Positions 8,140 through 16,921 of a stretch of DNA of 64,000 bases are shown here, in pieces. The notes below the pieces were generated by a model. That model worked only from the letters and a program-made list of their open reading frames with translations. It was not told the DNA's origin and did no database searches. The translations under genes were made by a program, and so were the position numbers. The stretch lies in NCBI RefSeq assembly GCF_024756235.1, contig NZ_JANUGY010000001.1, forward strand, positions 248,001 through 312,000, in the 5' to 3' direction. Numbering within the stretch: position 1 is the stretch's first letter; each line of letters opens with the position of its first letter. Source of the DNA: Massilia kyonggiensis. GTDB taxonomy: Bacteria > Pseudomonadota > Gammaproteobacteria > Burkholderiales > Burkholderiaceae_D.

Positions 8140-8849
8140 GAACGCTCCCGCAGATACGTGCGCAGGCGCGCCACGGCCTGGGTGTGCAACTGCGAGACGC
8201 GCGATTCCGACACGCCCATCACGGCGCCGATCTCCTTGAGGTTCAGTTCTTCTTCGTAGTACAGGCCCATCAGCATCTTCTCGCGCGGCGGCAGCGCGTC
8301 GATGGCGTCGATGACGGTCTGGCGGAAGTCCGTGTCGAGCAGGCTCTTCAGCGGGTCGTCGTCGTCCACGGCATAGCGGTCGAGGAAGCCGTCGCTGCCC
8401 TCCTCGTCGTGGAAGTCTTCGTAGTACACGAGCTGGTGGCCGCCGGAATCGCCCAGCAGGTCCTGGTAGTCGGCCAGCGACAGCTTGAGCGACTTCGCGA
8501 CTTCCGATTCGCTGGGCGGACGGCCCAGTTGCTGTTGCAGCGTAGCCATGGCCTGCTCGACCTTGCGCATGTTGGCGCGCGTGGAGCGCGGCATCCAGTC
8601 GCTGCTGCGGAGTTCGTCCAGCATCGCGCCGCGGATGCGCAGCACCGCATAGGTCTCGAACTGCGCGCCGTGATTCTCCTCGTAGCGGTTGATCGCATCG
8701 AGGAGGCCCATCATGCCGGCCTGTACCAGGTCATCGACTTCGACGGACGGCGGGAGCTTGGCCTTCATCTGGTGGGCGAGACGCTTCACCAACGGCGCGT
8801 GCTCCGTCAGCAAAGAATTCTTGTCCGCTTTCCCTTTGACCGTGTACAT
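8130..8849 (-). CDS. fliA: RNA polymerase sigma-28 factor FliA
   Basis: 239 residues with sigma region 2 (DDLVQAGMMGLLDAINRYEE, then FETYAVLRIRGAMLDELRSS), region 3 and region 4 (LPPREKMLMGLYYEEELNL, then a helix-turn-helix at EIGAVMGVSESRVSQLH). It directs RNA polymerase to late flagellar and chemotaxis promoters, including the strong match in front of flgM here, and is inhibited by FlgM. It lies in flhF-flhG-fliA-motC-motD order, and overlaps motC by ten bases. Start ATG; the gap to flhG is about 30 bases. Confidence 0.96.
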   Translation of the reverse strand: MYTVKGKADKNSLLTEHAPLVKRLAHQMKAKLPPSVEVDDLVQAGMMGLLDAINRYEENHGAQFETYAVLRIRGAMLDELRSSDWMPRSTRANMRKVEQAMATLQQQLGRPPSESEVAKSLKLSLADYQDLLGDSGGHQLVYYEDFHDEEGSDGFLDRYAVDDDDPLKSLLDTDFRQTVIDAIDALPPREKMLMGLYYEEELNLKEIGAVMGVSESRVSQLHTQAVARLRTYLRERSWT

Positions 8850-8879
8850 GGTTTCTGTATTTGATTATTCTTCGCCGCT

Positions 8880-9686
8880 TCAGGCGGCCCGTCCCTGCTG
8901 CATGCCGGTGCGCGCAAAACGCCCGGCCAGGCGGCGGAACGCCACCGACGCGCCGGCCAGCGGGAATGCATCGACCACGGCACGCCCGAGGCGCGCGGCC
9001 CGGTGCAGGTACTCGTCCGCCGGCACGGAGCCCATCGAGGTCAGCGTTACCGCCAGGTAACGAGTTGCCGCAGATGACATATTATCGTATACCACCTTCG
9101 CCTCGGCTTCGGTAGCGCCCGTGACAAGGATACCGAACGGACGGCGGCCGAGATGCTGCGACAGGCGCTTGATCAGCGCATACGCATTCGTGATCGACGT
9201 GGCGCTCGTCGACACCTGCACGACGATCTCGGACGAGGCCATGATCGGGACGGGGAACGTGCCGTCGTCGGAAAACTCGCCGTCGACCATGATGATGCTG
9301 CCGGCCTGTTTGACGAGCACGTCGAACGTCTTGGCCAGGCGCCGCGCCTCGTCCGCGCTGGCGGATGCCGTACGCGCCATCGTGGCGACGGAAAAGCCCT
9401 GCGGCACCGGATGGATGACCTGGTTCAGCGCGCATTCCTGGCGCGCCACCTGCAGCAGGCTCGGGCCGCGGTCGACGCCGAGGCGCTGGGCGACGCCGTA
9501 GTCGCGCGTGCAGGCGTCGACGATCATCACGTCGTTGCCGGACTGGGCCAGCGAAGCGCCCAGGTTGACGAGCATGGCGCCCTTGTCGTCCTGGGGCGTG
9601 GCGGAGAGGAAGGTCACGATGCGCGGCTTGGGGCCGGCCAGCATCCGGCGCAGGCCCTCTGCCTGGTCGAAGTCGAAACTAGCCAA
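8880..9686 (-). CDS. flhG: FlhG/FleN-like MinD-family ATPase with eroded P-loop
   Basis: 268-residue MinD/ParA-type protein that normally works with FlhF to set flagellar number and place. The fold is clear (LVNLGASLAQSGNDVMIVDA and later IIMVDGEFSDDGTFP). Where the deviant Walker A KGGVGKT is expected, however, the sequence reads TPQDDKG: one Lys remains, but the glycines and the signature Lys are gone. ATP binding or dimerisation may therefore be altered. The start is TTG with GAGG upstream, inside the last codons of flhF (8-base overlap). Identity rests on the fold and on position right after flhF. Confidence 0.82.
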   Translation of the reverse strand: MASFDFDQAEGLRRMLAGPKPRIVTFLSATPQDDKGAMLVNLGASLAQSGNDVMIVDACTRDYGVAQRLGVDRGPSLLQVARQECALNQVIHPVPQGFSVATMARTASASADEARRLAKTFDVLVKQAGSIIMVDGEFSDDGTFPVPIMASSEIVVQVSTSATSITNAYALIKRLSQHLGRRPFGILVTGATEAEAKVVYDNMSSAATRYLAVTLTSMGSVPADEYLHRAARLGRAVVDAFPLAGASVAFRRLAGRFARTGMQQGRAA

Positions 9687-11136
9687 CGTACACCTCGCGC
9701 AGCGAACGGTCGTTGTTCAGGTTGCCGAGGCCGGCCATCATCAGCGGCAGGTCGGCGTCGGCGATCTGGGCGGCGGCGTCGCGCTTGGTGCGGAAGGCGC
9801 GGTCGACGAGCATCGCGCGGTCGGCCAGGTGCAGGTCTTCCGGCACGCGCTGGCCGTTCGAGATGTAGTGCAGGTTCAGCTTCTGGCGCACGAGCACGTC
9901 CAGCACGTTGCCGATCGAGGCGGCTTCGTCCATCTTGGTCATGATGGCGCCGGCCAGGCCCGTGCCCTGGTAGGCGCGCACGACTTCGTTCAGCGTCTCG
10001 TTGGTCGACGTGGCGTTGAGGCACAGCAGGCGCTTCACGTCGGCGCCGGATTCCGTCAGCATGGCGACCTGCTCCGTCACCATCTGGTCGCGCTGCGACA
10101 TGCCGATCGTGTCGATCAGCACGGTGTGCTTGTTGCGCAGTTCCTTCAGGGCGATGCGCAGGTCGGCCTCGTCCTTCACCGAGTGCACCATCACGCCGAG
10201 GATCTTGCCGTAGATGCGCAGCTGTTCGTGGCCGCCGATACGGTAGGCGTCCGTCGTGATCAGCGCCAGCTTTTCCGGGCCGTGGCGCATCACGCAGCGT
10301 GCCGCCAGCTTGGCGGTCGTCGTCGTCTTGCCGACGCCGGTCGGGCCGACCAGCGCGAACACGCCGCCGCGGTCGAGGATCGCATCCTCGTCGGCCATCG
10401 TCGTGATGTTGCGGGCCAGGACCGTCTTGACCCAACGCAGCGACTCGGCGGCATCCTTACCGGCCGGCAGCTTGTCGATCAGGTAGCGCGACAGGCTCGC
10501 GGAAAAGCCGGCAGCCAGCATTTCGCGCAGCACGGCGGCCTTCTGCGGCTCACGCTGCTGGGTAGTGCCCCACGACAGTTCGGCCAGTTGCGATTCCATC
10601 ATGCCGCGCATGGCGCGGATCTCGTTCATCATGCCGTGCATTTCGGCGGCGGCGGATTCCTTCGCCTGCGCGATCGCGGCCGACATCATCGCGGTCATCG
10701 CGGCCATGTCGAATGCCGGTGCTTCCGGCTGCGGGGCGCGGCGGTTGACGTAGGTCGGCGGCACGCTTGGCGCGGCCGGCTCGTCCATGTCGTAGAGCGA
10801 ATTCATCGGCTGGCGATCCATCGGCTGGCGGGCGGCCGGGGCTTCCTGGAATGCGCGCGGCGCGGGGCGGGCTGCCGGACGCGGTGCCGGTGCCGGGGCG
10901 GGTTCGAGGTCGTCGAACGACGGTTCCTGGATGCGCAGGTTCGGGCGCGGCGCGGCCATTTCCGATTCCGGTGCGGGCGAAGCCAGCGAAGCGACGTCGT
11001 CGTTGTCCAGCGCCAGGATTTCCACCACGCCGTCGACCGGGCGGTTCGACAAGATGACCGCGTCCGGCCCCAGGGCATCGCGCACCTTGCGCAGGGCCTC
11101 ACGGGAAGTCGCCGCTGTAAATTTCTTCACGTTCAT
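9679..11136 (-). CDS. flhF: Flagellar biosynthesis GTPase FlhF
   Basis: 485-residue SRP-type GTPase that recruits the first basal-body parts to the pole. Layout: N-terminal basic B domain (MNVKKFTAATSREALRKVR), a long Pro/Ala-rich linker, an alpha-helical N domain, and a G domain with GPTGVGKTTTTAKLA (G1), TTDAYRIGGHEQL (G2), IDTIGMSQRD (G3) and TKMDEAASIG (G4). ATG start with GGAGA upstream. First gene of a run flhF-flhG-fliA-motC-motD with overlaps or short gaps, so probably one operon whose promoter is in 11137-11516. Confidence 0.96.
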   Translation of the reverse strand: MNVKKFTAATSREALRKVRDALGPDAVILSNRPVDGVVEILALDNDDVASLASPAPESEMAAPRPNLRIQEPSFDDLEPAPAPAPRPAARPAPRAFQEAPAARQPMDRQPMNSLYDMDEPAAPSVPPTYVNRRAPQPEAPAFDMAAMTAMMSAAIAQAKESAAAEMHGMMNEIRAMRGMMESQLAELSWGTTQQREPQKAAVLREMLAAGFSASLSRYLIDKLPAGKDAAESLRWVKTVLARNITTMADEDAILDRGGVFALVGPTGVGKTTTTAKLAARCVMRHGPEKLALITTDAYRIGGHEQLRIYGKILGVMVHSVKDEADLRIALKELRNKHTVLIDTIGMSQRDQMVTEQVAMLTESGADVKRLLCLNATSTNETLNEVVRAYQGTGLAGAIMTKMDEAASIGNVLDVLVRQKLNLHYISNGQRVPEDLHLADRAMLVDRAFRTKRDAAAQIADADLPLMMAGLGNLNNDRSLREVYVG

Positions 11137-11516
11137 CGTTGTTCTCCGCTCTTGCTGGCTTGGTTCGCTATCCGGTCACGCGGGCACAAAGGCCCATTCA
11201 CGGAGAGGATTATTGACGATGCCGGGAGGAAACGATTCAGGGAAAAGGCGGGGGAAACTCCGCCTATTCAAACAAACTCAAAAGACGGCAACGGAATTCA
11301 CGAAGAATGGATGCTCGCGAGTGTCAATTGTGTGGCGCATTGTCAATTTGGCATGCACAATGTACGCAGTTGTGCGAAAAGTGTAAGGTCCGGCAATGTT
11401 TTTCGCCAAAATGACAAATTTATGTACGGAAATCTATTCAATTGTAACGACTGGCATCATCTCATGCTAGACTGCATTTGAAGTAATGAGATGGTCAGAC
11501 TTGGAAAGGCCAGCAG
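11137..11516. promoter_or_regulatory. Divergent intergenic region flhF / small membrane protein
   Basis: 380 bases with no convincing gene. AT-richer than the flanks, as expected for divergent promoters. I see no sigma-28 match and no clean -35/-10 pair; a TGGCAT...TGC pair near 11451 has the wrong spacing for sigma-54. Confidence 0.4.
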
Positions 11517-11753
11517 ATGAAACTGAGACTCCCGAAGCGTCATTCCGCCGTCAACGTGGAAACCATGCTCGTGCACGTCTGCGAGTCGCTGGATCGTTGC
11601 ATTCCCATTCTGCGGACGTTTTTCATCGTGGCCGGCGTGATCGCCGCGGCGGCGCGCACGGGTATATTGTCCGACTTCCTCTTCGTCACTGGCCTGCTGC
11701 TCCAGTGCGCGATATGGTTCCAGCACTGGTGGATACAACAACGGACCCGCTGA
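11517..11753 (+). CDS. Small predicted inner-membrane protein, unknown function
   Basis: 78 residues. Two hydrophobic stretches (about 29-48, IPILRTFFIVAGVIAAAARTG, cut here to its core, and about 52-68, DFLFVTGLLLQCAIWFQ) suggest two membrane helices with a basic C-terminus. A GGAAAGG lies ten bases before the ATG. The stop codon TGA sits in the loop of a clear terminator, which argues that this is a genuine, independently transcribed gene. Divergent from flhF. I do not recognise a family. Confidence 0.6.
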   Translation: MKLRLPKRHSAVNVETMLVHVCESLDRCIPILRTFFIVAGVIAAAARTGILSDFLFVTGLLLQCAIWFQHWWIQQRTR

Positions 11754-11764
11754 GGGTCCGTTTT
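11742..11764 (+). terminator. Rho-independent terminator overlapping the stop codon
   Basis: Perfect 7-bp stem CGGACCC/GGGTCCG around GCTGA, followed by TTTT. The TGA of the small membrane protein is the last three bases of the loop. Confidence 0.85.
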
Positions 11765-11774
11765 GCATTGTAGA

Positions 11775-11796
11775 GCTCCAGATTCTGGAGCGTTTT
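11775..11796 (+). terminator. Second hairpin with T run, tandem terminator
   Basis: Perfect 7-bp stem GCTCCAG/CTGGAGC with a 3-base loop, then GTTTT. It lies directly after the first terminator and next to the convergent stop codon of the WecA-like gene, so it may protect that gene from read-through. Confidence 0.7.
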
Positions 11797-12949
11797 AGCG
11801 CAACTTGGCGTTGACGCTGACGTCGGCAGCGATTCTGCTTGCCTCGCTCGGCATCCAACGCCCCCTCACCAGACGTCTATACACCGCGACGTAGATCACG
11901 ACCTGGGCCAGCACGGTCAGCATGCTCATCGCGATCGAATTTCCGACCATCACACTCATCGCCACGCAGACGGCGACGACCGGCGGGATCACGCAGGCCA
12001 CTGCGGCGTTGCGCTTCCACGGATTGCTGGAATTCTTGTCGACGTACTTGAACACCAGCCGGCGATACACGAGGGTATGCAAGTGCAGCGCATCCGGCGC
12101 GCCCGGGCTGACTTTCTGGATGAAGCGACGGCGATAGATGCTGAACAGTACTTCGATCACCGGATAGGCGCAGATGGACAGCACTTGCCAGGCGTTCACG
12201 CTCGGATTACGGACCAGCAGCAGCACTGCCATTTCCGAGACCCAGAAGCCGAGAAAATAAGCGCCGCCGTCACCCAGGAACAGTTTACCGCGCGGGTAGT
12301 TCAAGGCCATGAAGCCGAGCGTTGCACCGATGCACAGCACGCCGAGATTCGCCACGAGCTGGTCGCCGCAAAGCAGCGCGACCGCGGCGAGACCTGCGGC
12401 CATGACCACGATCGTGCTGCTGGACAGGCCGTTGAAGCCGTCGATGATGTTGATCGCATTCGAACCGCCGGCGACGACGACGGCCGTGACGAGCAATGCG
12501 AACGGCATAAACGCGAGCAGCGTATCCACACCCCAGATGTCCAGCTCGGTCACGGTCGCACCGAGCAAGCCGCTGGCGACCAGGGCGCTCAACGCGGTCG
12601 CCATCAGCCGCATCCGGACCGACACCTGTTTCGTGAAATCTTCGATGAGACCGGCCAGGAAGGCCGGCAGGCTAGCGACGAGCAGCAGGAACATCTCGGC
12701 ACGGAGCCCGGGAGCCTGGCCGTCGTGGGACTGGCTACGGAACATTACGCATCCGAGTAGAATGCCGGCGATAACGCCCAATCCCCCGATGCGAGGCACC
12801 GCCGTCGTATGGACTTTTTGGACACCATCCAGGTCATGGTCGTGCGACAGCCCGCCGTGCCATTTCTGCGACCGGACGATGAGCACACTAACCAAGAGAC
12901 TTGCAGCGAAAGCGATCAACGCGAGCTGAAAGAGCTGAATTTCCGACAT
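11795..12949 (-). CDS. WecA-like undecaprenyl-phosphate sugar-1-phosphate transferase (GT4/MraY family)
   Basis: 384 residues, about eleven membrane helices. Family motifs: DLDGVQKVHTTAVPRIGG (the sugar-nucleotide and metal region), NAINIIDGFNGLSSS (the catalytic NxxNxxDGxNGL motif) and LGDGGAYFLGF. It transfers a HexNAc-1-phosphate, most often GlcNAc, from UDP to undecaprenyl phosphate to begin O-antigen or capsule repeat units. Start chosen at MSEIQLF with GGAAAA upstream. It is isolated between flagellar genes but is the only initiating enzyme seen for the nearby polysaccharide locus. WbpL-type donors (FucNAc, QuiNAc) cannot be excluded. Confidence 0.88.
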   Translation of the reverse strand: MSEIQLFQLALIAFAASLLVSVLIVRSQKWHGGLSHDHDLDGVQKVHTTAVPRIGGLGVIAGILLGCVMFRSQSHDGQAPGLRAEMFLLLVASLPAFLAGLIEDFTKQVSVRMRLMATALSALVASGLLGATVTELDIWGVDTLLAFMPFALLVTAVVVAGGSNAINIIDGFNGLSSSTIVVMAAGLAAVALLCGDQLVANLGVLCIGATLGFMALNYPRGKLFLGDGGAYFLGFWVSEMAVLLLVRNPSVNAWQVLSICAYPVIEVLFSIYRRRFIQKVSPGAPDALHLHTLVYRRLVFKYVDKNSSNPWKRNAAVACVIPPVVAVCVAMSVMVGNSIAMSMLTVLAQVVIYVAVYRRLVRGRWMPSEASRIAADVSVNAKLR

Positions 12950-13188
12950 TATTCTGTTTTCCTTCACGCGACCGTATGATTTCGGCGCGTGTTTGCAGAT
13001 GGGGTGAAGATGTGTTGCCGCTTCGCTACCCGGACGTGACGAGCTGCGCAATTTAATCAGGACGACGTCCCGATTTCTCAGCGCCTCATGTTATCACGAA
13101 TCAATATTGCAAATTGACTTTTAGCATCCGGTGCGAAGCTGCGTTGCGGCGCAACAACCGATGACATCTTGCGTGCCCCACCGGCGCG

Positions 13189-15318
13189 TCAGGCTGCTCC
13201 CACCAGGCTCGTCACCCGAATCGTCTTCGATTCCGGGATCTCGGAATGCGACAACACTTTCAACTGCGGCAACGCCCGGCGCAGGAAACGCGACAACAGC
13301 GTGCGCAGCGGCCCCGGTACGAGCAGCACCGGCGTCAGTCCCATCGCCTCCTGCTGCTGCGCCGCATTGGCCGCCTGCTGGACGATCGTATCCGCCAAGC
13401 CGGGTTCGATGCCCGTACCGTCGCCGCCCGCGTTCAGGGCCTGCACGAGCAGGCGCTCGAGGCGGTTGTCCAGCGTCATCACGGACAATTCGTTCGTGCC
13501 TGGGAACAGTTGCTGCACGATGGCGCGGCCCAGCGAGACGCGGACCAGCGCCGTCAGGTCGTTCGGATCCTGCGTGACGCCCGCATGTTCGGACAGCGTC
13601 TCGATGATCGTGCGCATGTCGCGGATGTGCACGCCTTCCTGCAGCAGGTTCTGCAGCACTTTCTGCAAGGTCGACAGCGACACGATCTTCGGCACGAGGT
13701 CCTCGACCAGTTTCGGCGCATCCTTGGCCAGGTGGTCCAGCAGCGCCTGTACTTCCATGCGGCCCAGCAGTTCCGAGGCATGCGTCGTGATCAGGTGATT
13801 CAGGTGCGTGGCGACGACCGTGCCGGCGTCGACGACGGTATAGCCCATGCTCTGCGCGTCGTCCTTCAGCGCGGCGTCGATCCAGATGGCCGGCAGGCCA
13901 AACGCGGGATCCGTCGTCACGAGGCCCGGCAGGGTGCCGCTCGCCATGCCCGGGTTGATCGCCAGGTACTGGCCGTTCATCGCCTCGCCGCTGCCCACTT
14001 CGACGCCCTTCAGCGTGATGCGGTAGGCCGACGGCTTCAGCTCCAGGTTGTCGCGGATGTGCACGGGCGGCGCCAGGAAGCCCACTTCCTGAGCGAATTT
14101 CTTGCGGATGCCCTTGATGCGCTTGAGCAGCTCGCCGTTCTGCGTCTTGTCGACGAGCGGGATCAGGCGGTAGCCCACTTCCAGGCCGAGCGTGTCGACC
14201 GGCATGACGTCCTGCCAGCTCGCCTCTTCCTGCTCCGCGGGCGTGGTGGCGGCCGCACCGCCGCCGCCCGGCGTGCCTGCCGGGCCCGCACCGCCGGCCG
14301 CGCCTTGCATGTCCTCCGGTGACATGTTCTTGCGGCGCTTTTCCAGCAGATAACCACCGCCGAACAGCGTGCTGCCCAGCAGCAGGAACACGAGGTTCGG
14401 CATGCCCGGGATCAGGCCCATGCCGCCGATGATGCCGCCCGTGATGTACATGACTTCCGGTTTTGCGAACAGCTGGCCGACGACCTGGGAACCCACGTCC
14501 TTGTCGCTGGCCACGCGCGAGACGACCATACCGGCCGCGATCGAGATGATCAGCGACGGGATCTGCGCGACGAGGCCGTCACCGATGGCCAGCAGCGTGT
14601 AGTTCTTGATGGCGTCGCCGAAGGCCATGTCGTGCTGGACCATGCCGACGATCAGGCCGCCCACGACGTTGATCACGGTGACGAGGATGCCCGCGACGGC
14701 ATCGCCGCGCACGTATTTCGACGCACCGTCCATTGCGCCGTAGAACTCGGCTTCCATCGACACTTCGGCACGGCGGCGCTTGGCGTCCTGTTCGCCGATC
14801 AGGCCGGCGTTCAGGTCGGCGTCGATCGCCATCTGCTTGCCGGGCATTGCGTCCAGGGCGAAGCGTGCGCCCACCTCGGCGATACGGCCGGCACCCTTGG
14901 TGACGACCGTGAAGTTGATGATGGTGAGAATGATAAAGACGACGAGACCGACCGTGTAGTTGCCGCCGATCAGGAAGTGGCCGAACGCCTCGATCACCTT
15001 GCCGGCTGCGGCGCCACCCGTGTGACCCTCGGTCAGCACGACGCGCGTGGATGCCACGTTCAGCGACAGGCGCAGCATGGTCGTCACGAGCAGCACGGCC
15101 GGGAAGGCCATGAAATCGAGCGGCTTGACGGTGTACAACGCCGTCAGCAGCACGATCACGGACATCGCGATGTTAAAGCTGAAGAACAGGTCAAGCGCAA
15201 ACGCCGGCAACGGCAGGATCATCATCGCCAGCAGCAGGATGATCAGGATCGGCGCCGCCAGCGCGTTGCCGCGGGCACCGATCTGTTGCAGCCAGGGAGG
15301 CAATCTGAAACCGTTCAT
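13189..15318 (-). CDS. flhA: Flagellar export gate protein FlhA
   Basis: 709 residues. About eight N-terminal membrane helices, with the FHIPEP-family signature region (TKGAGRIAEVGARFALDAMP and on through KQMAIDADLNAGLI), then a Gly/Pro/Ala-rich linker (about 345-370) and the large cytoplasmic domain that docks chaperone-substrate complexes (AKDAPKLVEDLVPK, LREGVHIRDMRTI-type segment). Length is normal. It follows flhB after 86 bases, in the conserved flhB-flhA order. Confidence 0.97.
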   Translation of the reverse strand: MNGFRLPPWLQQIGARGNALAAPILIILLLAMMILPLPAFALDLFFSFNIAMSVIVLLTALYTVKPLDFMAFPAVLLVTTMLRLSLNVASTRVVLTEGHTGGAAAGKVIEAFGHFLIGGNYTVGLVVFIILTIINFTVVTKGAGRIAEVGARFALDAMPGKQMAIDADLNAGLIGEQDAKRRRAEVSMEAEFYGAMDGASKYVRGDAVAGILVTVINVVGGLIVGMVQHDMAFGDAIKNYTLLAIGDGLVAQIPSLIISIAAGMVVSRVASDKDVGSQVVGQLFAKPEVMYITGGIIGGMGLIPGMPNLVFLLLGSTLFGGGYLLEKRRKNMSPEDMQGAAGGAGPAGTPGGGGAAATTPAEQEEASWQDVMPVDTLGLEVGYRLIPLVDKTQNGELLKRIKGIRKKFAQEVGFLAPPVHIRDNLELKPSAYRITLKGVEVGSGEAMNGQYLAINPGMASGTLPGLVTTDPAFGLPAIWIDAALKDDAQSMGYTVVDAGTVVATHLNHLITTHASELLGRMEVQALLDHLAKDAPKLVEDLVPKIVSLSTLQKVLQNLLQEGVHIRDMRTIIETLSEHAGVTQDPNDLTALVRVSLGRAIVQQLFPGTNELSVMTLDNRLERLLVQALNAGGDGTGIEPGLADTIVQQAANAAQQQEAMGLTPVLLVPGPLRTLLSRFLRRALPQLKVLSHSEIPESKTIRVTSLVGAA

Positions 15319-15404
15319 GCGTACTCCATCATTCAGGGATACGCCATTATTGCTGATGCCCCACGGAAACTATGCGGGAAGGAGACGGGAAAAACCGCCG
15401 TATT

Positions 15405-16574
15405 TCAATGCCGTGGTTCGCCCGGCTTCTGCGACGCGGGGTTGAACGGGTCCATTTCCGGCGGGACCGGCAGTTTCTTCGGACGGTCCGGATACTGGTC
15501 GAGCGTGCCCTTGCTGTAGGCGCGCAGCTGGTAGACGTAGGCCAGCACTTCGGCCACGGCCGAGTACAGGGCTTCCGGGATCTCGTCGTCGATCTCCGTG
15601 TGCTTGTACAGCGCACGGGCCAGGGCCGGCGCTTCCAGCATCGCGACCTTGTTTTCCTTCGCGATCTCGCGGATCTTCGCGGCGACTTCGTCGGTACCCT
15701 TGGCCACGACGCGCGGCGCGCCCCGCTGCCCGTCCGCGTACTTGAGCGCGACGGCGAAGTGGGTCGGGTTGGTCACGACCACGTCGGCGGTCGGGACATT
15801 GGACATCATGCGTTTCTGCGCCATTTCGCGCTGCATCTGGCGGATCTTGCCCTTGATTTGCGGGTTGCCGTCCGATTCCTTCGATTCCTGGATGACTTCC
15901 TGGCGCGTCATCTTGAGCTTGTCGGCGTAATGCCACATCTGGTACGGACCATCGAGGATGGCGATGGCACCCAGGGCGCCGACCATCGTCAGGAACGCCT
16001 TGGCGAGCAGACTGCCGAGGTGCGGTGCGGCCGTGCCGAACGGTTCGACGACGAGGCCGATCACGGCATCCTTCTGGCTCATCACGACGAACCACCCGAC
16101 CGCGCCCACGAGCAGCGTCTTGGCAACGGCCTTGAGCAGCTCGACGAGGGCATTGGTCGACACCATGTTGCCCAGGCCGCGCATCGGGTTGAGCTTGCCG
16201 AAATTGGGAGTGAATGCCTTGGCACTGAAATTCCAGCCGCCGATGAGCATGGGCGCCGCCAGCATCATCAGCATGACGGCGCCGGCCAGCGGCAGGCAGG
16301 CGAGCAGCACGCCGACGACGTCGGCCAGAATGCGTTCGATGAGGACGTTCGGGTTGTAGATCTGCTCGCGGTCGAGCGTTAGCCCGCGTTCGAGCACGGA
16401 CGACAGCTTGTTGACGAGGCCGCCGCCCATCATCCACAGGCCGGCGCCGGCGGTCATCAGGACGGTGAACGTGGCGACTTCGCGCGAACGGGGAATGTCG
16501 CCGTCTTCGCGGGCTTGCCTGAGCCGTTTCTCTGATGCTGGTTCGGTCCGTTCTGCGTCGCTGTCTTCTGCCAT
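15405..16574 (-). CDS. flhB: Flagellar export apparatus protein FlhB
   Basis: 389 residues. N-terminus MAEDSDAERTEPASEKRLRQ is the typical opening (ERTEPATxKRL); four membrane helices follow, and the cytoplasmic domain holds the self-cleavage site NPTH in VTNPTHFAVALKY. Cleavage between Asn and Pro switches export from hook to filament substrates. The C-terminal tail is Pro/Lys-rich. First gene of flhB-flhA; its promoter should lie in 16575-16921. Confidence 0.97.
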   Translation of the reverse strand: MAEDSDAERTEPASEKRLRQAREDGDIPRSREVATFTVLMTAGAGLWMMGGGLVNKLSSVLERGLTLDREQIYNPNVLIERILADVVGVLLACLPLAGAVMLMMLAAPMLIGGWNFSAKAFTPNFGKLNPMRGLGNMVSTNALVELLKAVAKTLLVGAVGWFVVMSQKDAVIGLVVEPFGTAAPHLGSLLAKAFLTMVGALGAIAILDGPYQMWHYADKLKMTRQEVIQESKESDGNPQIKGKIRQMQREMAQKRMMSNVPTADVVVTNPTHFAVALKYADGQRGAPRVVAKGTDEVAAKIREIAKENKVAMLEAPALARALYKHTEIDDEIPEALYSAVAEVLAYVYQLRAYSKGTLDQYPDRPKKLPVPPEMDPFNPASQKPGEPRH

Positions 16575-16921
16575 CCTGGGTTCCAGTAGATGCTGTCTTG
16601 GTTCAGGTTGGCATTATTCCAGATCTTGCAGGAGGGTTAGAGAAGAAGAAGGCCGGCAAACTTGCTGCATATTGAATGCTAGGAGTGGCTCCTAGATGCC
16701 CTGGGTATGCGAACACACAACAAAAATCAGTAAAAGTGGTAGGAATGCTTCACGCTATCTGTCAAAATTGCAAATTGCTTACGTTGAAAATAAATGACAT
16801 TTTTGGCTGAGCTGGCTACTACCTGGCATAGATGAATCAAAGCAATGTTTGATTGCTATATAATTGGCTAGCAACATTGCAATGTGCATGTGCCCCGTCC
16901 ATTGAACAAAAGGATTACGAA
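16575..16921. promoter_or_regulatory. Divergent region flhB / gfcA-like gene, with -10 element and inverted repeat
   Basis: 347 bases, AT-rich, no gene. On the plus strand a TGnTATATAAT-type extended -10 sits at 16854-16864, about 60 bases before the small exported protein; no good -35 is seen. The -10 is bracketed by a perfect inverted repeat, GCAATGTT (16842-16849) and AACATTGC (16873-16880), which could be an operator or a leader hairpin. No flhB promoter motif was recognised. Confidence 0.45.

Noticed and set aside
11443-11475. Possible sigma-54 promoter before the small membrane protein
   Set aside because: GG and GC elements are 13 bases apart, one more than the invariant spacing.
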